Shown: piece by piece, positions 38,166 through 48,598 of the stretch | Position numbering within the stretch: the first letter of the stretch is position 1 | Layout of the letters: the number at the start of each line of letters is the position of its first letter | Notes under the pieces: model-generated | Seen by the model: only the letters and a program-made list of their open reading frames with translations | Databases searched by the model: none | Told to the model about the DNA's origin: nothing | Assembly (NCBI RefSeq): GCF_900095705.1 | Contig: NZ_LT608326.1 | Span: 248,001-312,000 of the forward strand | Source of the DNA: Fusobacterium massiliense | GTDB taxonomy: Bacteria > Fusobacteriota > Fusobacteriia > Fusobacteriales > Fusobacteriaceae | DNA: 64,000 nt | Reading direction: 5' to 3' | Translations under genes and position numbers: made by a program

Positions 38166-41100
38166 ATGTCATCAGTAGATTATAATATGCTTATATCAAC
38201 ACTTGAAAGTACAGTTGTAACTGAATATGTAAGAGAAAATATACCTGTGTATACTTATCAAAGTGAAGCAGATTTAGAAAGAGAATTTATAAAAAATCTT
38301 CAAAATCAAGGTTATGAATATCTGATTATCCATAGTGAAAAAGAGTTAATTAAAAATTTAAAAGACAAATTGGAAAAATTAAATAATATTACTTTTTCAG
38401 AAAATGAATGGGAAAGATTTTTTAAAGAAAAAATTGCAAATAAAAATGAAAGTATTATCGAAAAGACAAGAACTATCCAAGAAGATTATATAAAAAGTTT
38501 TATAAGAGATAATGGTACCTTAGTAAATATTAGTTTAATAGACAAAAAGAATATACACAATAATTTTCTTCAAGTTATAAATCAATATGAAGAAGAAAAG
38601 GGAAATAACAACACAAGATACGATGTAAGTATTTTAGTAAATGGCTTACCTTTAATTCACATAGAGTTGAAAAGAAGAGGAGTTGCAATAAGAGAAGCTT
38701 TTAACCAAATTAATAGATATCAAAGAGATAGTTTTTGGGCAGGTAGTGGACTTTTTGAATATGTGCAAATATTTGTAATTTCTAATGGAACAAATACTAA
38801 ATACTATTCTAATACAACAAGAGTAAGACATATTAAAGAGATGTCTTTTAGTAGAAGAAAAGTTAAAAAGTCTAGTAATAGTTTTGAATTTACTTCATAT
38901 TGGGCTGATGCAAACAACAAAACGATAACAGATTTAGTAGACTTTACAAAAACTTTTTTTGCAAAACACACAATTTTAAATATTTTAGCAAAGTACTGTA
39001 TATTTGATACAAGTGATACTTTACTAGTTATGCGTCCTTATCAAATATCAGCAACAGAAAGAATTTTAAATAAAATCCAACTTGCTAACAACTATAAATG
39101 GACAGGTAAAATTGATGCTGGAGGCTATATTTGGCATACAACTGGAAGTGGTAAAACTCTAACTTCTTTCAAAACAGCACAATTAGCATCACAGCTCGAT
39201 TATGTAGATAAAGTTTTATTTGTTGTTGATAGAAAAGATTTAGATAGTCAAACACAGAAAGAATATGATAGATTTTCAAAAGGCTCAGCCAATGGAAATA
39301 CTTCAACAAAAATATTAAAAGCACAATTAGAAGATAAGTATGAAAATAAAAGCAAGATAATTATAACTACTATTCAAAAGCTAGGACATTTTATCAAACA
39401 GAATAAAAATCATGAAGTTTTTAGAAAGAAAATAGTTTTAATTTTTGATGAATGTCATCGTTCACAATTTGGAGAATTACACCTTGCAATAACAAAGACT
39501 TTTAAAAACTATTTTATGTTTGGTTTCACTGGAACACCAATATTCCCAAAAAATTCAAATGGAAGTTCAAAAACTTTGTTTAAAACAACAGAGCAAACTT
39601 TTGGAGATAAATTACATACTTATACAATAGTCAATGCAATAAATGATGGTAATGTACTTCCATTTAGAATAGACTATATCAATACTATTAAGGAAAAAGA
39701 AAATATACAAGATAAAAAAGTTAATGCCATTGATATAGAAAAAGCTATGTCAGATCCAAATAGAATTAAAGAAGTTGTTTCATACATAATAGATCACTTT
39801 GAGCAAAAAACTATGAGGAATAAGCACTATGAATTAAAAGACCAAAGATTATCAGGATTTAACTCTATATTCGCAGTGAGTTCTATACCTGTGGCAAAAA
39901 AATATTATTTTGAATTTAAAAAACAACTTAAAGAGAAGAATAAAGATTTGAGAGTAGCAACAATATTTAGTTATTCAGTAAATGAAGAAGAAAATACTGA
40001 TAATTTAGATGATGAAAGTTTTGACACTGAAAATTTAGATTTAAGTTCTCGTGAATTTTTAGAAGAGGCAATATCAGATTACAATAAGAAGTTTGGTGCA
40101 AATTTTGATACTTCTTCAGATGGATTTCAATTGTATTATGAAGATTTAAGTAAAAGAACTAAAAATAAGGAAATAGATATTTTAATAGTTGTAAATATGT
40201 TTTTAACTGGTTTTGATGCAACTACTCTAAATACTCTTTGGGTGGATAAAAACTTAAGAATGCACGGACTTATTCAAGCCTTTTCAAGAACAAATAGAAT
40301 TTTAAATTCTATAAAAACTTTTGGTAACATAGTATGTTTTAGAGATTTACAAAATGAAACAGATGAAGCAATAGCACTTTTTGGAAATAAAGAGGCTGGA
40401 GGAATAGTACTTTTAAAAACTTATGAAGAATACTACAATGGCTATGAAGATGATAAAGGTAGAGAAAAAGAAGGATATAGCCAACTAATAGAAGAGCTTC
40501 AAGATAAATTTCCGATAGGAGAACAAATAATAGGAGAACAAAATGAGAAAGAATTTATAATTTTATTTGGAAATATCTTAAAAATAAAGAATATATTATC
40601 AGTTTTTGATAAATTTGTAGGAAATGAAATTTTATCAGAAAGGGAATACCAAGATTATCAAAGTATCTATATAGATTTGTACCAAAAAAGAAAGCCAAAG
40701 GATACTGATAAAGAAAGTATAAACGATGATATTATTTTTGAAATAGAATTAATTAAGCAGGTTGAAATTAATATTGACTATATTTTGATGAAAGTTTCTG
40801 AATACTATAAATCAAATAAAGAAGATAAAGAAATACTTGTTGATATTAAAAAAGCTATTGATTCAAGTATAGAACTTCGTAGCAAAAAAGAGTTAATAGA
40901 AGGGTTTATAGATAGAGTTAATTCTTCTAAAAATGTTACAGAGGATTTTAAAAAATTTGTGATAGAAGAAAAGGAAAAAGATTTAGAGAAAGTGATAGAA
41001 GAAGAAAAATTAAAACCAGAAGAAACTAAAAAATTTATAGACAACTCATTAAGAGACGGTGTTTTAAAAGCAACAGGAACTGATATAGATAAATTATTAC

Positions 41101-41216
41101 CTGCTGTATCTCGTTTTGGTGGGGGAAATAGAGTTGAAAAAAAGACGGGAGTTATTGAGAAATTAAAAGGATTTTTTGATAAATATTTAGGTTTTTATGG
41201 AAATGATATTATGTAA
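38166..41216 (+). CDS. hsdR: Type I restriction endonuclease subunit R
   Basis: 1016 aa from ATG 38166 (GGAGGGGG site; a TTG at 38154 overlaps it). N-terminal nuclease domain with EREFIKNLQNQGY, then DVSILVNGLPLIHIELKRRG (about 155-174), the D...ExK active site; translocase motif I HTTGSGKTLTSFKTA (near 328), DEAD-type box IFDECHRSQFGELH (near 428), GFTGTPIF (near 460), and motif VI-like GLIQAFSRTNRIL. Complete. It cuts unmodified DNA after translocation. Confidence 0.96.
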   Translation: MSSVDYNMLISTLESTVVTEYVRENIPVYTYQSEADLEREFIKNLQNQGYEYLIIHSEKELIKNLKDKLEKLNNITFSENEWERFFKEKIANKNESIIEKTRTIQEDYIKSFIRDNGTLVNISLIDKKNIHNNFLQVINQYEEEKGNNNTRYDVSILVNGLPLIHIELKRRGVAIREAFNQINRYQRDSFWAGSGLFEYVQIFVISNGTNTKYYSNTTRVRHIKEMSFSRRKVKKSSNSFEFTSYWADANNKTITDLVDFTKTFFAKHTILNILAKYCIFDTSDTLLVMRPYQISATERILNKIQLANNYKWTGKIDAGGYIWHTTGSGKTLTSFKTAQLASQLDYVDKVLFVVDRKDLDSQTQKEYDRFSKGSANGNTSTKILKAQLEDKYENKSKIIITTIQKLGHFIKQNKNHEVFRKKIVLIFDECHRSQFGELHLAITKTFKNYFMFGFTGTPIFPKNSNGSSKTLFKTTEQTFGDKLHTYTIVNAINDGNVLPFRIDYINTIKEKENIQDKKVNAIDIEKAMSDPNRIKEVVSYIIDHFEQKTMRNKHYELKDQRLSGFNSIFAVSSIPVAKKYYFEFKKQLKEKNKDLRVATIFSYSVNEEENTDNLDDESFDTENLDLSSREFLEEAISDYNKKFGANFDTSSDGFQLYYEDLSKRTKNKEIDILIVVNMFLTGFDATTLNTLWVDKNLRMHGLIQAFSRTNRILNSIKTFGNIVCFRDLQNETDEAIALFGNKEAGGIVLLKTYEEYYNGYEDDKGREKEGYSQLIEELQDKFPIGEQIIGEQNEKEFIILFGNILKIKNILSVFDKFVGNEILSEREYQDYQSIYIDLYQKRKPKDTDKESINDDIIFEIELIKQVEINIDYILMKVSEYYKSNKEDKEILVDIKKAIDSSIELRSKKELIEGFIDRVNSSKNVTEDFKKFVIEEKEKDLEKVIEEEKLKPEETKKFIDNSLRDGVLKATGTDIDKLLPAVSRFGGGNRVEKKTGVIEKLKGFFDKYLGFYGNDIM

Positions 41217-41235
41217 ATATTAAACTAAAAAGAAT

Positions 41236-41265
41236 TTGACAAATATATTGAATGAAATCTATAAT
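41236..41265 (+). promoter_or_regulatory. ridA promoter
   Basis: TTGACA (41236-41241), 18-base spacer, TATAAT (41260-41265). Confidence 0.78.
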
Positions 41266-41322
41266 ATGTGAAAGAGAACTATATTTTAAAAATTAAAATA
41301 AATTTAAAGGGAGATGTTTAAA

Positions 41323-41700
41323 ATGAAAAGAGTTATTAACACAACAAATGCACCAGCTGCACTAGGACCTTATTCACAAGCTATAGAAGCAAATGGAGTT
41401 TTATATGTTTCAGGACAAATTCCTTTTGTTCCAGCAACAATGACATTGGTATCTGAAGATGTTGAAGAACAAACAAAACAATCTTTAGAAAATATAGGAG
41501 CTATCTTAAAAGAAGCAGGATATGATTTTAAAGATGTTGTAAGTGCAACAGTTTATATAAAAGATATGAATGATTTTGTAAAAATAAATGGAGTATATGA
41601 TAAATACTTAGGAGAAGTAAAACCAGCAAGAGCTTGTGTTGAGGTTGCAAGATTACCAAAAGATGTTAAAGTCGAAATTGGAGTTATAGCAACAAAATAA
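41323..41700 (+). CDS. ridA: RidA/YjgF enamine-imine deaminase
   Basis: Hydrolyses reactive enamines/imines from PLP enzymes. 125 aa. [21 protein letters not shown] at the start, YVSGQIP, then [20 protein letters not shown] with the conserved Arg. The first in-frame ATG at 41314 is too close to GGGAG; ATG 41323 has normal spacing. Monocistronic with own promoter, between the restriction island and the recF-gyr genes. Confidence 0.95.
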   Translation: MKRVINTTNAPAALGPYSQAIEANGVLYVSGQIPFVPATMTLVSEDVEEQTKQSLENIGAILKEAGYDFKDVVSATVYIKDMNDFVKINGVYDKYLGEVKPARACVEVARLPKDVKVEIGVIATK

Positions 41701-41727
41701 AATTTTTATAAAAAATAAAAAAAATCA

Positions 41728-41777
41728 GTCTCTGACATCCTTATTAGTTTGAAGAACTCAAACGGATATCAAGAGAC
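41728..41777 (-). repeat. Shortened dispersed repeat, copy 11
   Basis: 50-bp internally deleted copy in reverse orientation: GTCTCTGACATCC at the left, GGATATCAAGAGAC at the right, inner GTTTGAAGAACTCAAAC still able to pair. Can serve as ridA terminator (T-run follows). Confidence 0.85.
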
Positions 41778-41819
41778 TTTTTTATTTATAAGGAAAGTAT
41801 AAATTTAATATGAAAACTA

Positions 41820-41890
41820 GTCTCCGACGTCCGTATTACTCTGGAGAGCATTTTGGTGAGCTCGGAAGAGTCATACGGCTGTCAGGAGAC
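41820..41890 (-). repeat. Dispersed palindromic repeat, copy 12 (subfamily B)
   Basis: 71 bp in reverse orientation, with the AGGAAAGTATAAATTTAA flank on its left between copies 11 and 12. Outer GTCTCC/GGAGAC arms intact. Confidence 0.95.
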
Positions 41891-41980
41891 TTTATTTATT
41901 TATGATAAAAATACAAGTTTAAAAATAAAAAAAATGTATTTAAAATTTTAGTTTAGATTAATAAATGGATTTTTAGAAAA

Positions 41981-42009
41981 ATGACAAATATTAAAAAATA
42001 TGTTAAAAT
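41981..42009 (+). promoter_or_regulatory. Likely promoter of the S4-recF-gyr operon
   Basis: ATGACA (41981-41986), 17-base spacer, TAAAAT (42004-42009), 35 nt before the S4 gene. Confidence 0.6.
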
Positions 42010-42043
42010 ATACAGTAAAAAAAAATAAATTAGGAAGTGTATT

Positions 42044-42259
42044 ATGCAAGAAATTGAAAAAGTTAAAATCACAACTGAATTTATAAAATTAGACCAATGT
42101 TTAAAATGGTTAGCAATTGTTGGAAGTGGATCAGAGGCAAAAGAAATAATAATTAATGAAGAAGTAAAAGTTAATGGAGAAATTGAAGTAAGAAGAGGAA
42201 GAAAAATTTATCCGGGATATAAAATTGAAGTTTTTGATAGAGTTTTCGAAATAGAATAA
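42044..42259 (+). CDS. S4-domain protein, YaaA/RlbA-like
   Basis: 71 aa, almost entirely an S4 fold (TTEFIKLDQCLKWLAIVGSG, INEEVKVNGEIEVRRGRKIYPG). The gene normally lies between dnaN and recF in Firmicutes; here recF follows after 26 nt but no dnaN precedes it. RNA- or ribosome-binding role inferred. Confidence 0.88.
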   Translation: MQEIEKVKITTEFIKLDQCLKWLAIVGSGSEAKEIIINEEVKVNGEIEVRRGRKIYPGYKIEVFDRVFEIE

Positions 42260-42285
42260 ATATAATTTTGTATTGAGGTGGAAGT

Positions 42286-43383
42286 TTGAAAATAAAGGAT
42301 ATTAGTATTTTTAATTTTAGAAATCTAGAGAATACTTTTGTAGCTTTGTCTGAAAAAATAAATGTTTTCTATGGAAAAAATGCTCAAGGTAAAACAAGTT
42401 TATTAGAAGCACTATATTATTCAGCAACTGGAATTAGTTTTAAAACAAAAAAAACTTTAGAGCTAATCCAGTATGAAAAATCTGAGTTTATAAATTCTAT
42501 AACATATGAAGACTATATCTCAACTAATAAAATAGCTGTAAGATTTAAAAATATAGTTGGAGCTAAAAAAGAATTTTTTTTTAACAAGAAAAAAATAAGT
42601 CAAACAGATTTCTATGGTAGAGTTAATATTATTGCTTATATACCTGAAGATATAATTTTAGTAAATGGTTCTCCTAAAAATAGAAGAGATTTTTTCGATA
42701 TTGAAATATCTCAAATAGACAGAGAATACTTAAGTAATCTAAAAAAATATGACAAACTTTTAAAGATTAGAAATAAATATTTAAAAGAGGGAAATACTAA
42801 GAAAGAAGAATACAAAATATATGAAAGTGAATTTATAAATTTTGCTGCTAGAATAATTCATACTAGAATGGAATATGTAAAAAACTTATCTAGGGTATTA
42901 AATCTACAATATAGAAAATTATTCAATTTAGAGCAAGAGTTAACTTTAAAATATGAAACTTTTACCGATGAAAAATTATTAAAAATGGATATAGAGAGTA
43001 TAAAAAAAATATTTGAAAAAGAGATAGAAAGAAAAAGATTTCAAGAGGAAAAATATAGGTTTTCACTTATAGGACCTCATAAAGATGATTATAAGTTTTT
43101 ATTAAATGGGTATGAAGCTAAAATATCAGCTTCACAAGGAGAAAAAAAGTCCATAATATTTTCTTTAAAATTATCTGAAATTGAGATAATTAAAAAAAAT
43201 AAAAAAGAGAACCCGGTTATCATTATAGATGATATTACCTCATATTTTGATAAGGATAGAAGAAATTCTATATTAGAATTTTTTCTAAAAAATGAAATTC
43301 AAGTTTTGATAAGTTCAACTGATAAATTAGATATAGTTGCTAAAAACTTTTATATAGAAAAAGGAAAAGTTATAGAAGAATGA
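42286..43383 (+). CDS. recF: DNA replication/repair protein RecF
   Basis: SMC-like ATPase that helps RecR load RecA at gaps. 365 aa. Starts at TTG with a GAGGTGG site eight bases upstream. KDISIFNFRNLENT, Walker A YGKNAQGKTSLLEALYY (about 29-46), FFDIEISQID, signature SASQGEKKS and Walker B PVIIIDDITSYFD are all present. Four-base overlap with the next gene. Confidence 0.96.
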   Translation: MKIKDISIFNFRNLENTFVALSEKINVFYGKNAQGKTSLLEALYYSATGISFKTKKTLELIQYEKSEFINSITYEDYISTNKIAVRFKNIVGAKKEFFFNKKKISQTDFYGRVNIIAYIPEDIILVNGSPKNRRDFFDIEISQIDREYLSNLKKYDKLLKIRNKYLKEGNTKKEEYKIYESEFINFAARIIHTRMEYVKNLSRVLNLQYRKLFNLEQELTLKYETFTDEKLLKMDIESIKKIFEKEIERKRFQEEKYRFSLIGPHKDDYKFLLNGYEAKISASQGEKKSIIFSLKLSEIEIIKKNKKENPVIIIDDITSYFDKDRRNSILEFFLKNEIQVLISSTDKLDIVAKNFYIEKGKVIEE

Positions 43384-43661
43384 AAAAAATCCATTCAATT
43401 GCAGAGATAGTAAAATTTAATATACTAACAGATGATAATATAAAAAGAGTTATTTTAGCAACTAAATGGAAAGAGTTTTTTAAAGATTTATCAGAACTGA
43501 GTGAAATAGTAAATTTTAGAGAAAATATTATTTATTTAAAAACTTATGACTCGACATTGAAGCATTATATTTTTATTAATAAGAAAGTAATAATAGAGAA
43601 AATTTTAGAAAGTCTTGAAATAAAATTTGAAATAGAAGACATAAAATTTTATACAAAGTAA
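43380..43661 (+). CDS. DUF721 (DciA-like) protein
   Basis: 93 aa. Small basic protein between recF and gyrB, the standard place of DUF721 genes; segments WKEFFKDLSELSEIVNFRENIIYLKT and a short helical C-terminus agree. DciA is the replicative helicase loader in bacteria lacking DnaC/DnaI types. Assignment rests on position and fold pattern, as the sequence is diverged. Confidence 0.65.
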   Translation: MKKIHSIAEIVKFNILTDDNIKRVILATKWKEFFKDLSELSEIVNFRENIIYLKTYDSTLKHYIFINKKVIIEKILESLEIKFEIEDIKFYTK

Positions 43662-43687
43662 AAAAAGAATAGTTATGGGAGGAAAAA

Positions 43688-45595
43688 ATGAGTTATGAAG
43701 CACAGAATATAACAGTTCTGGAGGGATTAGAAGCTGTTAGAAAAAGACCAGGAATGTATATTGGAACAACATCTGAAAGAGGGTTACACCATTTAGTTTG
43801 GGAAATAGTTGATAATTCAGTCGATGAAGCTTTAGCTGGTTATTGTGATAAAATTGAAGTAAATATTCTCCCAGACAATATAATAGAAGTTATAGATAAT
43901 GGAAGAGGAATTCCAACAGATATACACCCTAAATATGGTAAATCAGCACTTGAAATTGTTTTGACAGTTTTGCATGCTGGAGGTAAGTTTGAAAACGATA
44001 ACTATAAAGTTTCAGGAGGATTACACGGAGTTGGAGTATCGGTAGTTAATGCCTTATCTGAATGGACAGAAGTAGAAGTTAGAAAAGGTGGAAATGTATA
44101 CTATCAAAAATACAATAGAGGAAAACCTGAAGAAGATGTAAAAATTATTTCTACTTGTGATAAAAGTTTACATGGAACAACAGTAAGATTTAAAGCAGAT
44201 CATTTAATATTTGAAACTTTAATTTATAATTATTTTACTTTATCAAATAGATTAAAAGAGTTAGCATATTTAAATAAAAATTTAACAATAATACTAACAG
44301 ATCTTAGAAAAGAAGAAAAGAAACAAGAAGAATATAAATTTGAAGGTGGAATTTTAGATTTCTTAAATGAAATATTAAAAGAAGATACAACAATTATAGA
44401 TAAACCTTTCTATATAAGTGGTGAGCAAGATAATGTTGGAGTTGATGTAACATTTTCTTATACTACATCTCAAAACGAAGTTATTTATTCTTTTGTTAAT
44501 AACATTAATACACATGAAGGTGGTACTCACGTTCAAGGTTTTAGAACAGCTTTAACTAAGGTTATAAATGATGTAGGAAAGGCACAAGGTCTTTTAAAAG
44601 AGAAAGATGGGAAATTACAAGGGAACGATATAAGAGAAGGAGTTGTTGGAATAGTTTCTACTAAGATACCTCAACCTCAATTTGAAGGTCAAACAAAAAG
44701 TAAATTAGGGAATTCAGAAGTTTCTGGTATAGTAAACTCTATAGTTTCGAGTGCTTTAAAGATATTTTTGGAAGATAATCCAAATATTTCAAAAATAATT
44801 ATAGAAAAGATATTAAATTCTAAAAAAGCAAGAGAAGCAGCTCAAAAAGCAAGAGAATTAGTATTAAGAAAATCAGTATTAGAAGTTGGTTCACTTCCAG
44901 GAAAGTTAGCAGATTGTACTTCTAAAAAAGCAGATGAATGTGAAATTTTTATAGTTGAGGGAGATTCAGCAGGAGGTTCTGCAAAACAAGGAAGAGATAG
45001 ATATAATCAAGCTATTTTACCTTTAAGAGGAAAAATAATAAATGTTGAAAAAGCAGGTTTACACAAATCTTTAGAAAGTTCTGAAATAAGAGCTATGGTA
45101 ACAGCTTTTGGAACAAGTATAGGAGAAACTTTTGATATATCAAAATTGAGATATGGAAAAATAATTCTTATGACCGATGCCGATGTTGACGGAGCACATA
45201 TAAGAACATTAATTTTGACATTCCTATATAGATATATGATAGATTTAATATATGCTGGAAATGTGTATATAGCTTGTCCTCCATTATATAAAGTAACAGC
45301 AGGAAGACAAATAGTTTATGCATACAATGATTTAGAGTTAAAAGATGTATTAGCTCAAATGAATGCAGAAAATAAAAAATATACAATACAAAGATATAAA
45401 GGATTAGGAGAAATGAATCCAGAACAATTGTGGGAAACAACAATGGATCCTGATGCAAGATTACTTCTAAAAGTTTCTATTGACAACGCAAGAGAAGCAG
45501 ACATACTTTTTGATAAATTAATGGGAGATAAAGTAGAGCCAAGAAGAGAATTTATTGAAGAACATGCAGAATATGTAAAAAATATTGATATATAA
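43688..45595 (+). CDS. gyrB: DNA gyrase subunit B
   Basis: ATPase subunit of gyrase, introduces negative supercoils. 635 aa. [36 protein letters not shown]-binding GRGIPTD and [36 protein letters not shown] (about 424) and [12 protein letters not shown]. Complete. GGGAGG site. Followed by an inverted repeat before gyrA. Confidence 0.98.
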   Translation: MSYEAQNITVLEGLEAVRKRPGMYIGTTSERGLHHLVWEIVDNSVDEALAGYCDKIEVNILPDNIIEVIDNGRGIPTDIHPKYGKSALEIVLTVLHAGGKFENDNYKVSGGLHGVGVSVVNALSEWTEVEVRKGGNVYYQKYNRGKPEEDVKIISTCDKSLHGTTVRFKADHLIFETLIYNYFTLSNRLKELAYLNKNLTIILTDLRKEEKKQEEYKFEGGILDFLNEILKEDTTIIDKPFYISGEQDNVGVDVTFSYTTSQNEVIYSFVNNINTHEGGTHVQGFRTALTKVINDVGKAQGLLKEKDGKLQGNDIREGVVGIVSTKIPQPQFEGQTKSKLGNSEVSGIVNSIVSSALKIFLEDNPNISKIIIEKILNSKKAREAAQKARELVLRKSVLEVGSLPGKLADCTSKKADECEIFIVEGDSAGGSAKQGRDRYNQAILPLRGKIINVEKAGLHKSLESSEIRAMVTAFGTSIGETFDISKLRYGKIILMTDADVDGAHIRTLILTFLYRYMIDLIYAGNVYIACPPLYKVTAGRQIVYAYNDLELKDVLAQMNAENKKYTIQRYKGLGEMNPEQLWETTMDPDARLLLKVSIDNAREADILFDKLMGDKVEPRREFIEEHAEYVKNIDI

Positions 45596-45650
45596 TAAAA
45601 TATTATACTTGATTATGTAGAAGAAAAAATAAAAAATATAATATTTTATT
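45594..45650. promoter_or_regulatory. 14-bp perfect inverted repeat between gyrB and gyrA
   Basis: AATAAAATATTATA (45594-45607) and TATAATATTTTATT (45637-45650), 29 bases apart. Starts in the gyrB stop codon and ends two bases before the GGAGG of gyrA. Entirely A/T, so weak as an RNA hairpin, but it could mask the ribosome site or extrude in supercoiled DNA. No function is shown. Confidence 0.6.
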
Positions 45651-45667
45651 AATGGAGGAAAATATAA

Positions 45668-48106
45668 ATGTCAAATGTTGATAACAGATATATTGAAGAA
45701 GAATTAAAAGAATCTTACTTAGACTACTCGATGAGTGTTATAGTAAGTAGAGCTTTACCAGATGTAAGAGACGGATTAAAGCCAGTTCATAGAAGAATTT
45801 TATTCGCTATGAATGAAATGGGAATGACTAACGATAAACCATTTAAAAAATCTGCAAGAATCGTTGGAGAAGTTTTAGGTAAGTATCATCCTCATGGAGA
45901 TTCGGCAGTTTATGGAACTATGGTAAGAATGGCTCAAGATTTCAACTATAGATATTTGCTTGTTGAAGGGCATGGAAACTTTGGTTCTATTGACGGAGAT
46001 TCGGCAGCAGCGATGAGATATACTGAAGCTAGAATGGCTAAAATAACAAATGAGCTATTAGAAGATATAGATAAAGATACAATTGATTGGAGAAAAAACT
46101 TTGATGATTCGTTAGATGAACCTACAGTATTACCAGCAAAACTTCCAAACTTACTATTAAATGGTACAACAGGAATAGCAGTTGGAATGGCAACAAATAT
46201 TCCTCCTCATAATTTGGGAGAGTTAGTTGACGGTACTTTAGCATTAATAGATAACAGAGATATTGATGTTTTAGATTTAGTTCAATACATAAAGGGACCA
46301 GATTTTCCAACAGGTGCTATTATAGATGGTAGAGCTGGAATAATAGAAGCTTACAAAACGGGTAGAGGTAAAATAAAAGTTAGAGGTAAAGTTGATATAG
46401 AAGAACAAAAGAACGGAAAAGCTAACATAATAATTAGTGAAATACCTTACCAATTAAATAAAGCTAGTCTAATTGAAAAAATAGCAAATTTAACAAAAGA
46501 AAAAAAATTAACTGAAATTTCTGACTTAAGAGATGAATCAAATAGAGAGGGTATAAGAATAGTTATAGAAGTAAAGAAAGGAGAAGAACCTGAACTTGTA
46601 CTGAATAAACTATATAAATATACAGAACTTCAAACAACATTTGGAGTTATAATGTTATCTCTTGTAAATAATGTTCCTAAAATTTTAAATCTAAAAGAAA
46701 TGTTAAATGAATATGTTAAACATAGATTTAATGTTATAACAAGAAGAACAATATTCGATTTAGATAAAGCTGAAAAGAGAGCACATATATTAAGAGGATA
46801 TCAAATAGCTTTAGAAAATATTGATACAATAATAGAATTAATTAGAGCATCATCAGACGGTACAGTTGCAAGAGAACAATTGATTGAAAAATATCAATTC
46901 ACAGATATTCAAGCTAGATCAATACTTGATATGAAATTACAAAGATTAACAGGTCTTGAAAGAGAAAAAATTGATATAGAATTTCAAGAAATTGAAAAAT
47001 TGATAAAAGAATTAAGAGAAGTTCTTGAAGATGAAAATAAAGTATATGAAATAATGAAAAAAGAATTATTAGATATCAAAGAAAAATACAATGATAAAAG
47101 AAGAACGAAAATAGAAGATGAAAGAATGGAAATTCTTCCAGAAGACTTAATCAAAGATGAAGAAATAATTATAACTTACACAAATAAAGGATATATTAAG
47201 AGAATAGAAGCTAGTAAGTATAAGGCTCAAAAAAGAGGGGGAAGAGGAGTTTCTGCCCTAAATACAATAGAAGATGATTTTGCAGAAAAAATCATTTCAG
47301 CCTCAACACTTGATACTATTATGATATTTACTGACAGAGGTAAGGTATATAATATAAGAGCTTATGAAATTCCAGATTTATCAAAACAATCTCGTGGAAG
47401 ATTAATAGGAAATATTATAAACTTATCTGAGGGAGAAAAAGTTAGAGATACAATAGTCATAAAAGAATTTTCAAGTGAAAAAGAAGTTGTGTTTATAACT
47501 AAAAATGGTTTAATTAAGAAAACTTCTTTAGGAGAGTTTAAAAATATAAATAGTTCAGGATTAATATCAATAAAATTAAAAGATGATGATGATATTATTT
47601 TTGCAGGGCTTATAGAAGATGTATCGAAAGAAGAAATCTTAATAGCAACTTGCAACGGATATTCTACAAGATTTTTAACAGATACTATAAGACCAACAGG
47701 AAGAAGCACACAAGGAGTTAAAGCTATAACTTTAAGAGAAGATGATGGAGTAATCTCTGCAATGCTTATTAAAAACCCTGATACAGATATTTTAACTATA
47801 ACAGAAAATGGTTATGGAAAGAGAACAAGACTTGATGAATATCCTCAATACAACCGTGGTGGAAAAGGTGTTATTAATATGAAAACAACTGAAAAAACAG
47901 GAAAAGTTGTGTCAGTTGTAGAAGCTGCTGAAGATGAAGAATTGATGTGCATAACTTCAAATGGAGTGGTAATAAGAACTTCAATGTCTGAAATATCTCG
48001 TATTGGAAGAGCAACTCAAGGAGTTAGAATAATGAAAGTTGGAGAGGACGAAAAAGTTGCTGCAATAACAAAAATTAAAAAGGAAGAAGAATTTTTAGAA
48101 GATTAA
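45668..48106 (+). CDS. gyrA: DNA gyrase subunit A
   Basis: 812 aa. Breakage-reunion domain with [29 protein letters not shown], catalytic Tyr in [10 protein letters not shown] (about residue 121), and the C-terminal beta-pinwheel with the GyrA box QKRGGRGV (near 520), which marks gyrase rather than topoisomerase IV. GGAGG site. Followed at two bases by a phosphoesterase gene. Confidence 0.98.
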   Translation: MSNVDNRYIEEELKESYLDYSMSVIVSRALPDVRDGLKPVHRRILFAMNEMGMTNDKPFKKSARIVGEVLGKYHPHGDSAVYGTMVRMAQDFNYRYLLVEGHGNFGSIDGDSAAAMRYTEARMAKITNELLEDIDKDTIDWRKNFDDSLDEPTVLPAKLPNLLLNGTTGIAVGMATNIPPHNLGELVDGTLALIDNRDIDVLDLVQYIKGPDFPTGAIIDGRAGIIEAYKTGRGKIKVRGKVDIEEQKNGKANIIISEIPYQLNKASLIEKIANLTKEKKLTEISDLRDESNREGIRIVIEVKKGEEPELVLNKLYKYTELQTTFGVIMLSLVNNVPKILNLKEMLNEYVKHRFNVITRRTIFDLDKAEKRAHILRGYQIALENIDTIIELIRASSDGTVAREQLIEKYQFTDIQARSILDMKLQRLTGLEREKIDIEFQEIEKLIKELREVLEDENKVYEIMKKELLDIKEKYNDKRRTKIEDERMEILPEDLIKDEEIIITYTNKGYIKRIEASKYKAQKRGGRGVSALNTIEDDFAEKIISASTLDTIMIFTDRGKVYNIRAYEIPDLSKQSRGRLIGNIINLSEGEKVRDTIVIKEFSSEKEVVFITKNGLIKKTSLGEFKNINSSGLISIKLKDDDDIIFAGLIEDVSKEEILIATCNGYSTRFLTDTIRPTGRSTQGVKAITLREDDGVISAMLIKNPDTDILTITENGYGKRTRLDEYPQYNRGGKGVINMKTTEKTGKVVSVVEAAEDEELMCITSNGVVIRTSMSEISRIGRATQGVRIMKVGEDEKVAAITKIKKEEEFLED

Positions 48107-48119
48107 AATGGAGAAGAAT

Positions 48120-48581
48120 ATGAAAAAAATTCTTATTTTATCAGACACACATTCAAATTTTAATAAAGTATTAAATATATTTGAAATTGAAAAACCAGAC
48201 ATAGTAATTGCAGCTGGAGATGGAATAAGAGATATAGATGAATTATCTTATGTGTACAACACCGTAAAATATTATACAGTAAAGGGGAATTGTGATTTTT
48301 TCGATAGAAATCATGAAGAAGAAAATCTTTTTGATATAGATGGAGTAAAAATTTTTCTAACTCATGGGCATTTATATAATGTAAAAAGAGAATTAGAAAG
48401 TCTTGAAATTGTTGGGAGAAGATTAAAAGCTGATATAGTAATTTATGGTCATACACATAGAGAATATATTTCTGAAAAAGAGGGATTAATTATGTTTAAT
48501 CCTGGAGCAGCGGAAGATGGCAAATATGGTATTCTTATTATAGATGGTAGTAATGTAAAATTATTTCATAAACAGATCTAA
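48120..48581 (+). CDS. YfcE/MJ0936-like metallophosphoesterase
   Basis: 153 aa from ATG 48120 (GGAG seven bases upstream; ATG 48108 overlaps that site). Metal ligands SDTHSN, AAGDG, VKGNCD, THGH and YGHTHR are intact. Members are broad phosphodiesterases; natural substrate not known. In the gyrA-pheS transcript. Confidence 0.9.
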   Translation: MKKILILSDTHSNFNKVLNIFEIEKPDIVIAAGDGIRDIDELSYVYNTVKYYTVKGNCDFFDRNHEEENLFDIDGVKIFLTHGHLYNVKRELESLEIVGRRLKADIVIYGHTHREYISEKEGLIMFNPGAAEDGKYGILIIDGSNVKLFHKQI

Positions 48582-48598
48582 AGTAACTTGGAGGAAAA

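Noticed and set aside
30609-41216. Insertion sequence or phage bringing in the restriction island
   Set aside because: No transposase, integrase or clear terminal repeats were found in the island; the 76-bp repeat is local and tandem.
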